NCBI GenBank assembly: GCA_036583965.1
Contig: JAZBQD010000019.1
Coordinates: 1,302,001 to 1,366,000 of the forward strand
Length of the DNA stretch: 64,000 nucleotides
Direction: 5' to 3'
DNA from: Prunella strophiata
Taxonomy: Eukaryota > Chordata > Aves > Passeriformes > Prunellidae
The notes under the pieces: model-generated
Seen by the model: the letters and a program-made list of their open reading frames with translations, nothing else
Databases searched by the model: none
What the model was told of the DNA's origin: nothing
Made by a program: the position numbers and the translations under genes
In this document: positions 1 through 10,490 of the stretch, piece by piece
Layout of the letters: the number at the start of each line of letters is the position of its first letter
How positions within the stretch are numbered: position 1 is the stretch's first letter

Positions 1-3000
1 AGGGGGGGCTTCTCCAGCTGCAGGGGGGGCTTCTCCAGCTGCAGGGAATGCTTCTCCAGCTGCAGGGAATGCTTCTCCAGCTGCAGGGGGGGCTTCTCCA
101 GCTGCAGGGGGGGCTTCTCCAGCTGCAGGGGGGGCTTCTCCAGCTGCAGGGGGGGCTTCTCCAGCTGCAGGGAATGCTTCTCCAGCTGCAGGGGGGGCTT
201 CTCCAGCTGCAGGGGGGGCTTCTCCAGCTGCAGGGAATGCTTCTCCAGCTGCAGGGGGGGCTTCTCCAGCTGCAGGGAATGCTTCTCCAGCTGCAGGGGG
301 GGCTTCTCCAGCTGCAGGGAATGCTTCTCCAGCTGCAGGGGGGGCTTCTCCAGCTGCAGGGAATGCTTCTCCAGCTGCAGGGAATGCTTCTCCAGCTGCA
401 GGGAATGCTTCTCCAGCTGCAGGGAATGCTTCTCCAGCTGCAGGGGGGGCTTCTCCAGCTGCAGGGAATGCTTCTCCAGCTGCAGGGAATGCTTCTCCAG
501 CTGCAGGGAATGCTTCTCCAGCTGCAGGGGGGGCTTCTCCAGCTGCAGGGGGGGCTTCTCCAGCTGCAGGGGGGGCTTCTCCAGCTGCAGGGGGGGCTTC
601 TCCAGCTGCAGGGAATGCTTCTCCAGCTGCAGGGGGGGCTTCTCCAGCTGCAGGGGGGGCTTCTCCAGCTGCAGGGAATGCTTCTCCAGCTGCAGGGAAT
701 GCTTCTCCAGCTGCAGGGAATGCTTCTCCAGCTGCAGGGAATGCTTCTCCAGCTGCAGGGAATGCTTCTCCAGCTGCAGGGAATGCTTCTCCAGCTGCAG
801 GGAATGCTTCTCCAGCTGCAGGGAATGCTTCTCCAGCTGCAGGGAATGCTTCTCCAGCTGCAGGGAATGCTTCTCCAGCTGCAGGGGGGGCTTCTCCAGC
901 TGCAGGGAATGCTTCTCCAGCTGCAGGGAATGCTTCTCCAGCTGCAGGGGGGGCTTCTCCAGCTGCAGGGAATGCTTCTCCAGCTGCAGGGAATGCTTCT
1001 CCAGCTGCAGGGAATGCTTCTCCAGCTGCAGGGAATGCTTCTCCAGCTGCAGGGAATGCTTCTCCAGCTGCAGGGAATGCTTCTCCAGCTGCAGGGAATG
1101 CTTCTCCAGCTGCAGGGAATGCTTCTCCAGCTGCAGGGAATGCTTCTCCAGCTGCAGGGAATGCTTCTCCAGCTGCAGGGAATGCTTCTCCAGCTGCAGG
1201 GGGGGCTTCTCCAGCTGCAGGGGGGGCTTCTCCAGCTGCAGGGAATGCTTCTCCAGCTGCAGGGAATGCTTCTCCAGCTGCAGGGAATGCTTCTCCAGCT
1301 GCAGGGAATGCTTCTCCAGCTGCAGGGGGGGCTTCTCCAGCTGCAGGGGGGGCTTCTCCAGCTGCAGGGGGGGCTTCTCCAGCTGCAGGGGGGGCTTCTC
1401 CAGCTGCAGGGAATGCTTCTCCAGCTGCAGGGAATGCTTCTCCAGCTGCAGGGAATGCTTCTCCAGCTGCAGGGAATGCTTCTCCAGCTGCAGGGAATGC
1501 TTCTCCAGCTGCAGGGAATGCTTCTCCAGCTGCAGGGGGGGCTTCTCCAGCTGCAGGGGGGGCTTCTCCAGCTGCAGGGGGGGCTTCTCCAGCTGCAGGG
1601 AATGCTTCTCCAGCTGCAGGGAATGCTTCTCCAGCTGCAGGGGGGGCTTCTCCAGCTGCAGGGAATGCTTCTCCAGCTGCAGGGAATGCTTCTCCAGCTG
1701 CAGGGAATGCTTCTCCAGCTGCAGGGAATGCTTCTCCAGCTGCAGGGAATGCTTCTCCAGCTGCAGGGAATGCTTCTCCAGCTGCAGGGGGGGCTTCTCC
1801 AGCTGCAGGGGGGGCTTCTCCAGCTGCAGGGAATGCTTCTCCAGCTGCAGGGAATGCTTCTCCAGCTGCAGGGGGGGCTTCTCCAGCTGCAGGGAATGCT
1901 TCTCCAGCTGCAGGGAATGCTTCTCCAGCTGCAGGGGGGGCTTCTCCAGCTGCAGGGAATGCTTCTCCAGCTGCAGGGGGGGCTTCTCCAGCTGCAGGGG
2001 GGGCTTCTCCAGCTGCAGGGAATGCTTCTCCAGCTGCAGGGAATGCTTCTCCAGCTGCAGGGAATGCTTCTCCAGCTGCAGGGAATGCTTCTCCAGCTGC
2101 AGGGAATGCTTCTCCAGCTGCAGGGAATGCTTCTCCAGCTGCAGGGAATGCTTCTCCAGCTGCAGGGGGGGCTTCTCCAGCTGCAGGGGGGGCTTCTCCA
2201 GCTGCAGGGGGGGCTTCTCCAGCTGCAGGGAATGCTTCTCCAGCTGCAGGGAATGCTTCTCCAGCTGCAGGGGGGGCTTCTCCAGCTGCAGGGAATGCTT
2301 CTCCAGCTGCAGGGAATGCTTCTCCAGCTGCAGGGGGGGCTTCTCCAGCTGCAGGGGGGGCTTCTCCAGCTGCAGGGAATGCTTCTCCAGCTGCAGGGAA
2401 TGCTTCTCCAGCTGCAGGGAATGCTTCTCCAGCTGCAGGGAATGCTTCTCCAGCTGCAGGGAATGCTTCTCCAGCTGCAGGGAATGCTTCTCCAGCTGCA
2501 GGGAATGCTTCTCCAGCTGCAGGGGGGGCTTCTCCAGCTGCAGGGAATGCTTCTCCAGCTGCAGGGAATGCTTCTCCAGCTGCAGGGAATGCTTCTCCAG
2601 CTGCAGGGGGGGCTTCTCCAGCTGCAGGGAATGCTTCTCCAGCTGCAGGGGGGGCTTCTCCAGCTGCAGGGGGGGCTTCTCCAGCTGCAGGGAATGCTTC
2701 TCCAGCTGCAGGGAATGCTTCTCCAGCTGCAGGGAATGCTTCTCCAGCTGCAGGGAATGCTTCTCCAGCTGCAGGGAATGCTTCTCCAGCTGCAGGGAAT
2801 GCTTCTCCAGCTGCAGGGAATGCTTCTCCAGCTGCAGGGGGGGCTTCTCCAGCTGCAGGGGGGGCTTCTCCAGCTGCAGGGGGGGCTTCTCCAGCTGCAG
2901 GGAATGCTTCTCCAGCTGCAGGGAATGCTTCTCCAGCTGCAGGGGGGGCTTCTCCAGCTGCAGGGAATGCTTCTCCAGCTGCAGGGAATGCTTCTCCAGC

Positions 3001-3822
3001 TGCAGGGGGGGCTTCTCCAGCTGCAGGGAAGGCTTCTCCAGCTGCAGGGAAGGCTTCTCCAGCTGCAGGGAAGGCTTCTCCAGCTGCAGGGAATGCTTCT
3101 CCAGCTGCAGGGAATGCTTCTCCAGCTGCAGGGAATGCTTCTCCAGCTGCAGGGAAGGCTTCTCCAGCTGCAGGGGGGGCTTCTCCAGCTGCAGGGGGGG
3201 CTTCTCCAGCTGCAGGGGGGGCTTCTCCAGCTGCAGGGAATGCTTCTCCAGCTGCAGGGAATGCTTCTCCAGCTGCAGGGGGGGCTTCTCCAGCTGCAGG
3301 GAATGCTTCTCCAGCTGCAGGGGGGGCTTCTCCAGCTGCAGGGGGGGCTTCTCCAGCTGCAGGGGGGGCTTCTCCAGCTGCAGGGGGGGCTTCTCCAGCT
3401 GCAGGGGGGGCTTCTCCAGCTGCAGGGAATGCTTCTCCAGCTGCAGGGGGGGCTTCTCCAGCTGCAGGGGGGGCTTCTCCAGCTGCAGGGGGGGCTTCTC
3501 CAGCTGCAGGGGGGGCTTCTCCAGCTGCAGGGGGGGCTTCTCCAGCTGCAGGGGGGGCTTCTCCAGCTGCAGGGAAGGCTTCTCCAGCTGCAGGGGGGGC
3601 TTCTCCAGCTGCAGGGGGGGCTTCTCCAGCTGCAGGGAAGGCTTCTCCAGCTGCAGGGAATGCTTCTCCAGCTGCAGGGAAGGCTTCTCCAGCTGCAGGG
3701 AATGCTTCTCCAGCTGCAGGGGGGGCTTCTCCAGCTGCAGGGAATGCTTCTCCAGCTGCAGGGAGGGCTTCTCCAGCTGCAGGGAAGGCTTCTCCAGCTG
3801 CAGGGAAGGCTTCTCCAGCAGG
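1..3822. repeat. 21-bp minisatellite, about 180 copies, in TOGARAM1 intron 4
   Basis: Uninterrupted 21-bp tandem array with core CTTCTCCAGCTGCAG followed by a variable hexamer: mostly GGGGGG or GGGAAT, with GGGAAG confined to the right end after about 3020. The register never slips, so one frame stays open for about 1,270 codons as a seven-residue repeat. This is a by-product of the 21-bp period and not evidence of a protein. Every unit carries overlapping CAGCTG and CTGCAG palindromes, and the G-type units carry a run of seven G. The array begins before the window edge and decays at 3818. It lies downstream of TOGARAM1 coding exon 4 on the minus strand, so it is probably intronic. Confidence 0.97.
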
Positions 3823-3985
3823 CTGTCCCCTGGAACACACAGGGACTGTCAGGGACAGTGCCAAGGACAAACCTCACCTCTCACTCCTGTATCTACAAAA
3901 GTCCTTCTGCCATGGAATCAGTGTTACAAACACACTTGTGCAGACACAGGTAACACTGCGTTACCAATAAGATACAAAAGATCAA

Positions 3986-4160
3986 ATGAAAACCCTACAT
4001 CAAGTTATCAAAGATTTATCAAAAACCATAAAAACCAATGGCCTTGACTCACCATACTTCACACAACTTCTGAGAAGCATTTTCAACAATTACAACTTAG
4101 CACCTTTCAATTATAAGTACATTACTCAACAATTTTCACAAATTCACAACTCCTACTACA
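3986..4160 (+). pseudogene. Possible relic of an endogenous retrovirus Gag capsid region
   Basis: A short plus-strand frame from 3986 to 4231 encodes 81 residues. Its first ~50 have the spacing and residue types I associate with the capsid N-terminal region of betaretrovirus-like (ERVK) Gag: an Ile-Lys-Asp-Leu segment, a Gly-Leu-x-Ser-Pro-Tyr segment, a Leu-Leu-Arg motif and an Ala-Pro-Phe-x-Tyr-Lys segment. No flanking matrix, protease or polymerase is visible and the frame becomes non-descript after about 4150, so this is at most a small broken fragment. The assignment rests on pattern memory only. It could be a chance open frame. Confidence 0.35.
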
Positions 4161-4756
4161 AGATACAAAATGACAAGCCTGTGCAGGCTCAGGTATCAGT
4201 TTATTCCACTTTTAGTGTCTCCTTCCTTTAGGAAAATAGAAATGAAGTGTTTCCTGCATGTGCACACCAACATAGAATCAAAATATCCTCAGCTGGAAGG
4301 GACACACAAGGATCATCAAAGTCCATGCACATGCCCTTAGTCCCTTTAAAAAGTAATTATCTTTCTTCATTAAGAGAAAAACACCCATCCCCAAACTTCC
4401 ATGGAAGGCTGCTGTAACAGCAAAGGTACTCCAAAGAACCAGAGAAAATCAAAATGCATATGGAAAACATATGGTAAGTGATAAATGCAATAGCAAATAA
4501 TAAATACAATGATACAGCAAGCAATAAATACATCTACAAGGCAGAGTCACATTCCAGGGGCAGGAAATTCCCAAAGGCATTCAGTTGGAAATTTTCTATA
4601 TATGCACAAAAATATGGGTGTCAGTGAAGATGAAATTTCAAACAGATTTCTTTAATCAGTACAAAATTGTGTGTGGAAACTGTTACTGTTTCAGAAACCT
4701 CCTGAGTGATTAGGAAGCAGTTTACCCTAAACAGAGAATAAAGGTATTTTTACCCA

Positions 4757-4823
4757 GGGGGTTGGAACTGGATGAGTTTTAAGGTCCCTTCCAACCCAAA
4801 CTACTCTGGGATTCCATGATTCA
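4757..4823 (+). mobile_element. CR1 LINE 3'-end fragment
   Basis: The sequence has the typical avian CR1 3' end: GGTTGGAACTGGATGA, then AAGGTCCCTTCCAACCCAAA, then a degenerate ATTCTATG-type tail. It is a 5'-truncated non-coding copy of under 100 bp. Confidence 0.8.
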
Positions 4824-5241
4824 AATGAAGAGGCAAAAAGGCAAAATGCACTGAGGAACCCTTTTCTTGTACATGGATTAATTGGGGTTTGAACAGTAAC
4901 AGGTATTTCTGTACTGATTTTCCCTAAAAGTGCTCAATTTTGGGGTTTATTTGAGTCGGAAGACAGACTTTGCCCTGAGACATTACAAAAAGCAGAGCTG
5001 TAGATATTTTGCTTTATGACAAATCCAAAGGCTCCACTTTTGAAGAGAAGCCTGCAGGGATGTGAGCAGTGAAGCCATAAGTAAATAAGTAAATAAATCA
5101 ATAAATCTCCTCCCATTCCTACCTGCACCTGAGGCACTGCCCAATTCCCTCTCACCTGCCACTGTGCATTTTCTGACCACTGAAAAACCCCTCAAAATAC
5201 AACCCCCAAATCCCTTTTTATCACACTGAGACCACTCCCAC

Positions 5242-5538
5242 CTGTGTTGTCTCCTGGCTTTTGGCTGAGCAGCTGCTTCTGGCAACCAGGCTTGGGCAGC
5301 CCCTGGAAGCTTTTGAGAGGCCAGGAGTTGGAGAGGCTCCTGGGATCCTCCTGGGACTTCCCTGGGGAGGCAGCAGGAGCAGAGAGGTGCTTGGGGCTGT
5401 TCCTGGGGGATGGCAGGGGGAAGGAGGGCAGGGTGAAGGTGCCCTGGCTGGCACTGGGGCCTTGGAAGGACATGGTGGGCTCTGCCTGAGTGCAAAAACT
5501 TCTCTGGGTCTTGCTGGAAAAACTGAGGCTGGAACAAA
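5242..5538 (-). CDS. TOGARAM1: TOGARAM1 coding exon 4 (partial gene)
   Basis: This exon encodes 99 codons' worth of the low-complexity linker between the second and third TOG domains of crescerin-1. It follows a strong acceptor (pyrimidine tract then CAG at 5539-5541) and ends at a GTGGGA donor (5241). It enters and leaves in phase 1, matching exon 3. Recognisable conserved points are a Ser-Ser-Lys-Thr-Gln segment near its start, Ser-Pro-Arg-Asn-Ser-Pro-Lys-His, Asn-Ser-Trp-Pro-Leu-Lys-Ser-Phe and a terminal Asp-Asn-Thr-Gly. These follow the human TOGARAM1 linker in the same order. Function is inferred from the family: tubulin-binding protein of the ciliary axoneme. Downstream exons lie outside the window. 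Confidence 0.88.
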
Positions 5539-6199
5539 CTGAGCAAAGGAAAAGAGAGCAGTGCTTGTGGTAACTGGGTCTTGTAATAAGAGTTTATCAT
5601 TAAATAATACACCATAAGAATGATTTCCAGTGAAATAATGCACCATAAAAATAATTTCCAATTAAATAACACATCTTTATTTATAATTATTATTTCATAT
5701 TATTATTTCTCATTATTTCAATATTATCATTATTATTTCATTATTTCCAATGAAATAATCTATCATGGGAAATTATTCATTTCCCATGAAATAATGCACC
5801 ACTAGGCACTCAGAGCCTGAAGGTTTGGCCCAAGCAAGCAGACAAATCAACCAACTTCATTCTGCAATTGCATTCCCCTCCAAATGTGAGTTTAAACCTT
5901 GAAACAATTTCTCAGGCATGTTTTGGAGAACTGTATTTAAAAAACAGAGTGATGCAAGTAGATCAAACAGTGCTGTGATCCTCCCACAGCAGCACCTTTT
6001 CCATAACAGCCTGACACAGTCAGAGATCAAAGGTGGGGCTGTGAATTAACAACCACTAATTAACTCACACAGAAGGAGCAGCCATCTGGGGACTGAACAA
6101 CCTTTCAGTAACAGTTTCCATTTCTTGGGGAAGCAAAGGAACAAAGAGACAATTCCAAAGTGCCATGGCCTGCCCTAGGGACTGGCAGAAGCCACCTAC

Positions 6200-6328
6200 C
6201 TTTGTCCTGCTGACAGTTATTCAGTCCCAAAAACTGCAAATCAGAGCCCACGCTGCCACTCTTGCCACGTGGGTATCCAAGTGTGCCACACTGCCCTGAA
6301 ATCTGGGGCTGATGAGAGCCCAGAGCAC
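6200..6328 (-). CDS. TOGARAM1: TOGARAM1 coding exon 3
   Basis: A 129-nt exon, phase 1 in and phase 1 out. The acceptor ends ...GGAAG at 6329 and the donor GTAGGT begins at 6199. The 43-codon peptide contains Lys-Ser-Gly-Ser-Val-Gly-Ser-Asp-Leu-Gln-Phe-Leu-Gly, which matches the human linker almost exactly, and ends Gln-Gln-Asp-Lys where human has His-Gln-Glu-Lys. It joins in frame to exon 2 (7243) and exon 4 (5538). The encoded segment is predicted disordered. No domain is present. Confidence 0.88.
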
Positions 6329-7242
6329 CTTCCAAAAGAGAACACAAAGAACCAAATCAATATTCACACATGCTGTCCAACAGAGAATATCCAATAATAT
6401 TTCATAGGGAGTGCAGACTCTGTAGCTCTGAGTGAGAGACTCAAATACACTCCAAGTACTTCCCTCCAGAGTCTCCAAGCAACCTCAGAAAGCAGCTCAG
6501 AGGGAAAAAGGGAAAAGGACTGGCTGCTCTTCCAGGGCACTGCTCCAGCTGGGAATTGCAGGGGGGCACAAGAACCCCTGGAACAATCCCCTCTTTGAGT
6601 GTGTGACAATGAGGGCAGCAAACACCTCTAAAACCCAAACCATGGTGAGGGAGCAGCCTTGGCAAGGCCAGGACTCCCCAGAGGGGACAAGGACAGAGCC
6701 CAGGGCCACGGGGACACAAGCCACTCAGGTCTGGTCTTGCCCAGGCTCTGCAGATCCTTCTGGCTCCTGAAATGTGCAAGACAACAAGAGGCCAGTCTCT
6801 TGGATTCCTGAAAGAGAAGCCAGTCCAGGCTGCAAATGCCCCCTGTCCCCTATGATTTTGTTGATCTTCTCTAGGTTGTGGAGTAATCTCCAGGAACCAG
6901 AATTCTTCTTGTGAATGACAAAAACTGGGGAATTCTAGGGACTATTTGTAGGTTTGCTGTGGTTTTTTTTGTAGTTGTTCACTTACTAATTTTTTGAGAG
7001 CATTCAATTTTTTCTGTTCAGGAGGCCATTGATCACTCTAAATGGGCTGACTGGTTTTCTGTGACAACTTCAGAATGGCAGGAGTTGTGGTTTCCATCAA
7101 AAACCCTTCACTCCCCACTGGGACAACACATCTCTCCCCCATGCTGTGATGGGCTTCTTCTCTACAGATTCACTTCCCACCCTGGAACACTGAAATCCCT
7201 CTTGCCCTGGCAGCTGCAGCACGTCCCTGTGCCCCCACTCAC

Positions 7243-7393
7243 CAGCACCAAGGGCACAGTGCTCAGGGTTCAGCTCCACACTGGGCTGCAGTAAAGTCCT
7301 GGAGGTTCTGCTCCTGCTGAACACCAGCTCCTCACTGCCTGCCATTCCCTGGGGGGGCTTCGGGGAGTGCAGGAAATCATTGCCTGCAGCCAG
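7243..7393 (-). CDS. TOGARAM1: TOGARAM1 coding exon 2
   Basis: A 151-nt exon that enters in phase 0 after a TTTTCCCTGCAG acceptor and leaves in phase 1 at a near-consensus GTGAGT donor (7242). Conserved landmarks are Gln-Gly-Met, Glu-Leu-Val-Phe-Ser-Arg, Thr-Ser-Arg-Thr-Leu and Glu-Leu-Asn-Pro-Glu-His-Cys-Ala-Leu, in the same order as the human linker after TOG2. The splice phase fits exon 1, which ends cleanly after a Gln codon. An alternative acceptor lies ten bases inside the exon (GCTGCAG), but it would break the frame. Confidence 0.85.
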
Positions 7394-8522
7394 CTGCAGG
7401 GAAAAGCAACACACACTGGGTGGGAAATGAAAGCACAGCCTGCTCTGTGCAAACAGCACAGTTACAAACACTTCCACACAAGCTTTACTGTCCCACCTGC
7501 CCAATAGTCAATATTTTAAGCATTAGAAAGCATTTGAGCTGTTTTGCAGGTCTTACTAAAATACAGGTTAAAACTACTCACACTGAAAAGGGAATAAAAA
7601 CCCAACAAAATACACATGGTAGAGAACTGAACTATTTTAAAAATTTAACATTGACCATTTGAATTATGTGCTTTTGATGGGGAAGTGTTTAACAGAAGCA
7701 CCCCAAAATCCCAGAATGGAAGAGTCTCTTGCAAACCACACACTCCAGATTCAGTCTAAAACTGTGCCTGGCAACACCAGCAGCTCTAACTGAGAACTGG
7801 CTACAGGCAGGGAGAAAATCGTAAGAATACCAATATTTAACAAAGAAAAGGTCATGCTTTAAATAAATTTCTGATTTAGTTAGTAAAATCAGTGATTTAA
7901 GTCATTCCCAGGCTGCTCTCCCTTCTGAGGGACACAGGAGGAAAAGAAGAGCAGGAAAATGCTGAAGTGGTTTATTCCAGGTTATTATAAGTTGGGATAA
8001 AAGATGTGAGGCCTTGGCATTCCCACTCCTGCAATCACCAAACATCATCCACAGATCCTTCAGTCCCTAATGAAATATTCCTTGTACAAATCACCACAGC
8101 CTGGTTTCAGCTGGGATAGAGGGAATTTTCTGCTTAGGGGCTGGTGCAGGATAAACTTTCATCCCATTTTCCCATACAGATAAAACAACATATGCAGGAG
8201 GAGTGAATTCCAACCCTGCCATGACTGCACAGCTTGGCTCAGCTGTTCCCATCCCAGCTCCAGGAGTGAAAACTCTGCTTCCTTGTACCCAAATTATAAT
8301 TACAGCCCTGCAAATTCACTAAACACGGGCTTGGGGGTGGGAAATACAGCAAAGCCAAAGCTGCCAGATGCTCCCCTGGAGCAGATAACAGATCCTAGCA
8401 AAGGGATTTCTTAAAAGGGTTCAGATTCCTTTAAATTCCACCAATGCTGGAAAATACCTGAATCCATCCACCACAGGAATTGGTAACTTGGCTTGTCAAA
8501 GCAAAGCACTTGAGAGTGACCC

Positions 8523-8660
8523 ATGATGGAATCCTGGAATGGTTTGGGTGGAAAGGGACCTTAAATCCCATCCCACCCCACACTTCCACTGCCCCAGGCT
8601 GCTCCAAGCCCCAGGTGTCCAAGCTGGAATCACAGCAAACATTCCCTTCCCTGTGGAGCT
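8523..8660 (-). mobile_element. CR1 LINE 3' fragment
   Basis: The reverse complement of the avian CR1 3' end is clear: GGAATCCTGGAATGGTTTGG, then GGAAAGGGACCTTAAATCCC and a CCAGGCTGCTCCAAGCCCC block. It is non-coding, 5' truncated, and lies inside TOGARAM1 intron 1. Confidence 0.8.
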
Positions 8661-8842
8661 GTGCCACTGGCAGACACCAGGGTGCTCCTAACCCAACACC
8701 AGCAGCACCAGAATGCTCTCCCAGGAAGAGACCAACACCACACAAAGAACAATATCTCCCCAAAATCCCCTCACAGCTCCAGAAAAAGCAGGGCTCAGAT
8801 CCAGAGGGACACCCAAGGAAGGGACACCTTTATCCCACTGGG

Positions 8843-8868
8843 ATATATATATATATATATATATATAT
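8843..8868. repeat. (TA)n microsatellite
   Basis: About 13 TA dinucleotides flanked by mirrored blocks: TATCCCACTGGGA on the left and TCCCACTTTATCCCA on the right. The GGGATA/TATCCC edges make the tract self-complementary. Confidence 0.95.
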
Positions 8869-9796
8869 CCCACTTTATCCCACACTGGTCACCCTCTGAT
8901 CCTTGGAAAACAAAGAGGTTTTGTTCCATAAATGGGATTTCCCAGGTCATTTGAACACTCAGAATTCTCCACAAAGCCCAGCTATCATGTTCTGCAGTTA
9001 TCAGATCAATATGGAAATGAGAAGATTTCCACAGGAGTGAGGGGAGAGCCCACAGCTCACATGAGCTTTGTGAAAGGGCTTCAATGTCCACTGAAATGTT
9101 CAAATGCTCTTGTTTCCCCCAAAAGGAACCTCTGGGCACCAAAAGGTGCCTTCAGCAGCAGGGAAGGGCCTGCAGGGTCTGTGTGTCCCAGGGGGAACCT
9201 TCACCCTGCAATATTCAATATTCCAACCTGCCCTTGAACAGCTGAACACTCCAGGGATGGAGAACCCACAGCTCTGCAGAGAGGCTGCCAGACAAGCCCC
9301 TGAGCTCAACGTGCCTTATCTACCCTTTATTTTTAGTACACATTAACTTACACATGTTTTACTCACACCTTATCTGATCAGGGAAGTCTAGACACAGCCT
9401 TGGACAATCACCCTGTAACATGACCCTAAAAACACCGGCAGGGAAACAGCTTTAAACATTAAGCTACTTCTATGCATCCTTTCAGCCACAGAATGACTCC
9501 AAAAGTTAATTTTTAAGCAAATTCATTTCAAAGGAATGTCTGAATTAATAATTAATATTTGACATGTCCAGAAACCAGTCGAGTACCTGAGACTTAGTGC
9601 ATGATAAATGTATTTTCCTTACTGAGGGAGCTGAGGGCAGATGCAGGCTGACTCCCCACACAGATGCTGACTGCTGGCTGGCCCAGGGACAGGAGCCTGA
9701 CACACCCAGCTCCTGCAATGTCTGCAGCCCAGGGAACCAGCCAGCCTTGCATTCCCAGACTGAGAACACAATTCACCTTCCTGCATCCAAGACAGA

Positions 9797-10066
9797 TCCA
9801 TGGAATGTGCTGGGCTGGAGGGACCCACAGGGATCATCCCAGCCCCTGTCCCTGCCCAGATCCCCCAACAATCCCACCCTGGGCATCCCTGGCAGTGCTG
9901 CCCAAACCCTCCTGGAGCTCTGGCAGCCTCGGGGCTGTGCCCATTCCCTGGGGAGCCTGGGCAGTGCCAGCACCCTCTGGGGAAGAGCCTTTCCCTGATC
10001 TCCATCCTAAACCTTCCCTGGCCCAGCCTCAGCTGTTCTCTCTGGTCACCAGCACCACAGGACAAA
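9797..10066 (-). mobile_element. CR1 LINE 3' fragment
   Basis: About 270 bp of reverse-oriented CR1. From left to right it reads the 3' end (GTGCTGGGCTGGAGGGACCC) through CTGGCAGTGCTGCCCAAACC to the block GGGGAAGAGCCTTTCCCTG and CCTGGCCCAGCCTCAGCTG. The latter are CR1 positions further from the 3' end. Confidence 0.8.
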
Positions 10067-10261
10067 CAGTGTCCCCTGCCCCAGAGAGCTTCAGTCAGAT
10101 GTGATGAGACAAAGGATCAGGATGTGAAGAAGGAGCAGCAAAGGTGTCACCCACAGCAACCAGGTAAATATTCCACTATTAAACCACCCCAGGGTTTTAA
10201 GTTTCCTTCACAGTAACTGGGGACTGACCAGCAGGACTCCAATTCATGCTGTGCCCAATCA

Positions 10262-10490
10262 GGTTCCCACTGCCACAGGGCAGGGGTGGGTGGGAGATTG
10301 GGAATTGGGAATTGCTGGCTGGGCTGGAATTGCCAGAGCAGCTGTGGCTGCCCCTGGATCCCTGGCAGTGCCCAAGGCCAGGCTGGACACTGGGGCTGGA
10401 GCAGCCTGGCACAGTGGGAGGTCTCAGGTCCCTGCTGTGGCACTGGAAGGGCTTTGAGGTCCCTTCTCACCCAAACCATTCCAGGAATTG
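10262..10490 (+). mobile_element. CR1 LINE 3' fragment
   Basis: Plus-oriented CR1 with AATTGCCAGAGCAGCTGTGG, GTGCCCAAGGCCAGGCTGG and the end AGGTCCCTTCTCACCCAAAC. It faces the minus-oriented copy about 200 bp to its left. Confidence 0.8.

Larger units (their letters stand above)
3823..5241. other. TOGARAM1 intron 4, unique AT-rich part
   Basis: Apart from the possible Gag relic, this stretch holds small CR1 pieces: a minus-strand fragment near 4265-4350 and a plus-strand 3' end near 4757-4823. I see no further TOGARAM1 exon on the minus strand. The next exon, expected to follow the conserved Asp-Asn-Thr-Gly end of exon 4, must lie left of the window. Confidence 0.6.

Noticed and set aside
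48..3953. 1,301-codon open frame
   Set aside because: It is the 21-bp minisatellite read through. Openness follows from period 21 and a stop-free unit, with no unique coding sequence or splice logic.
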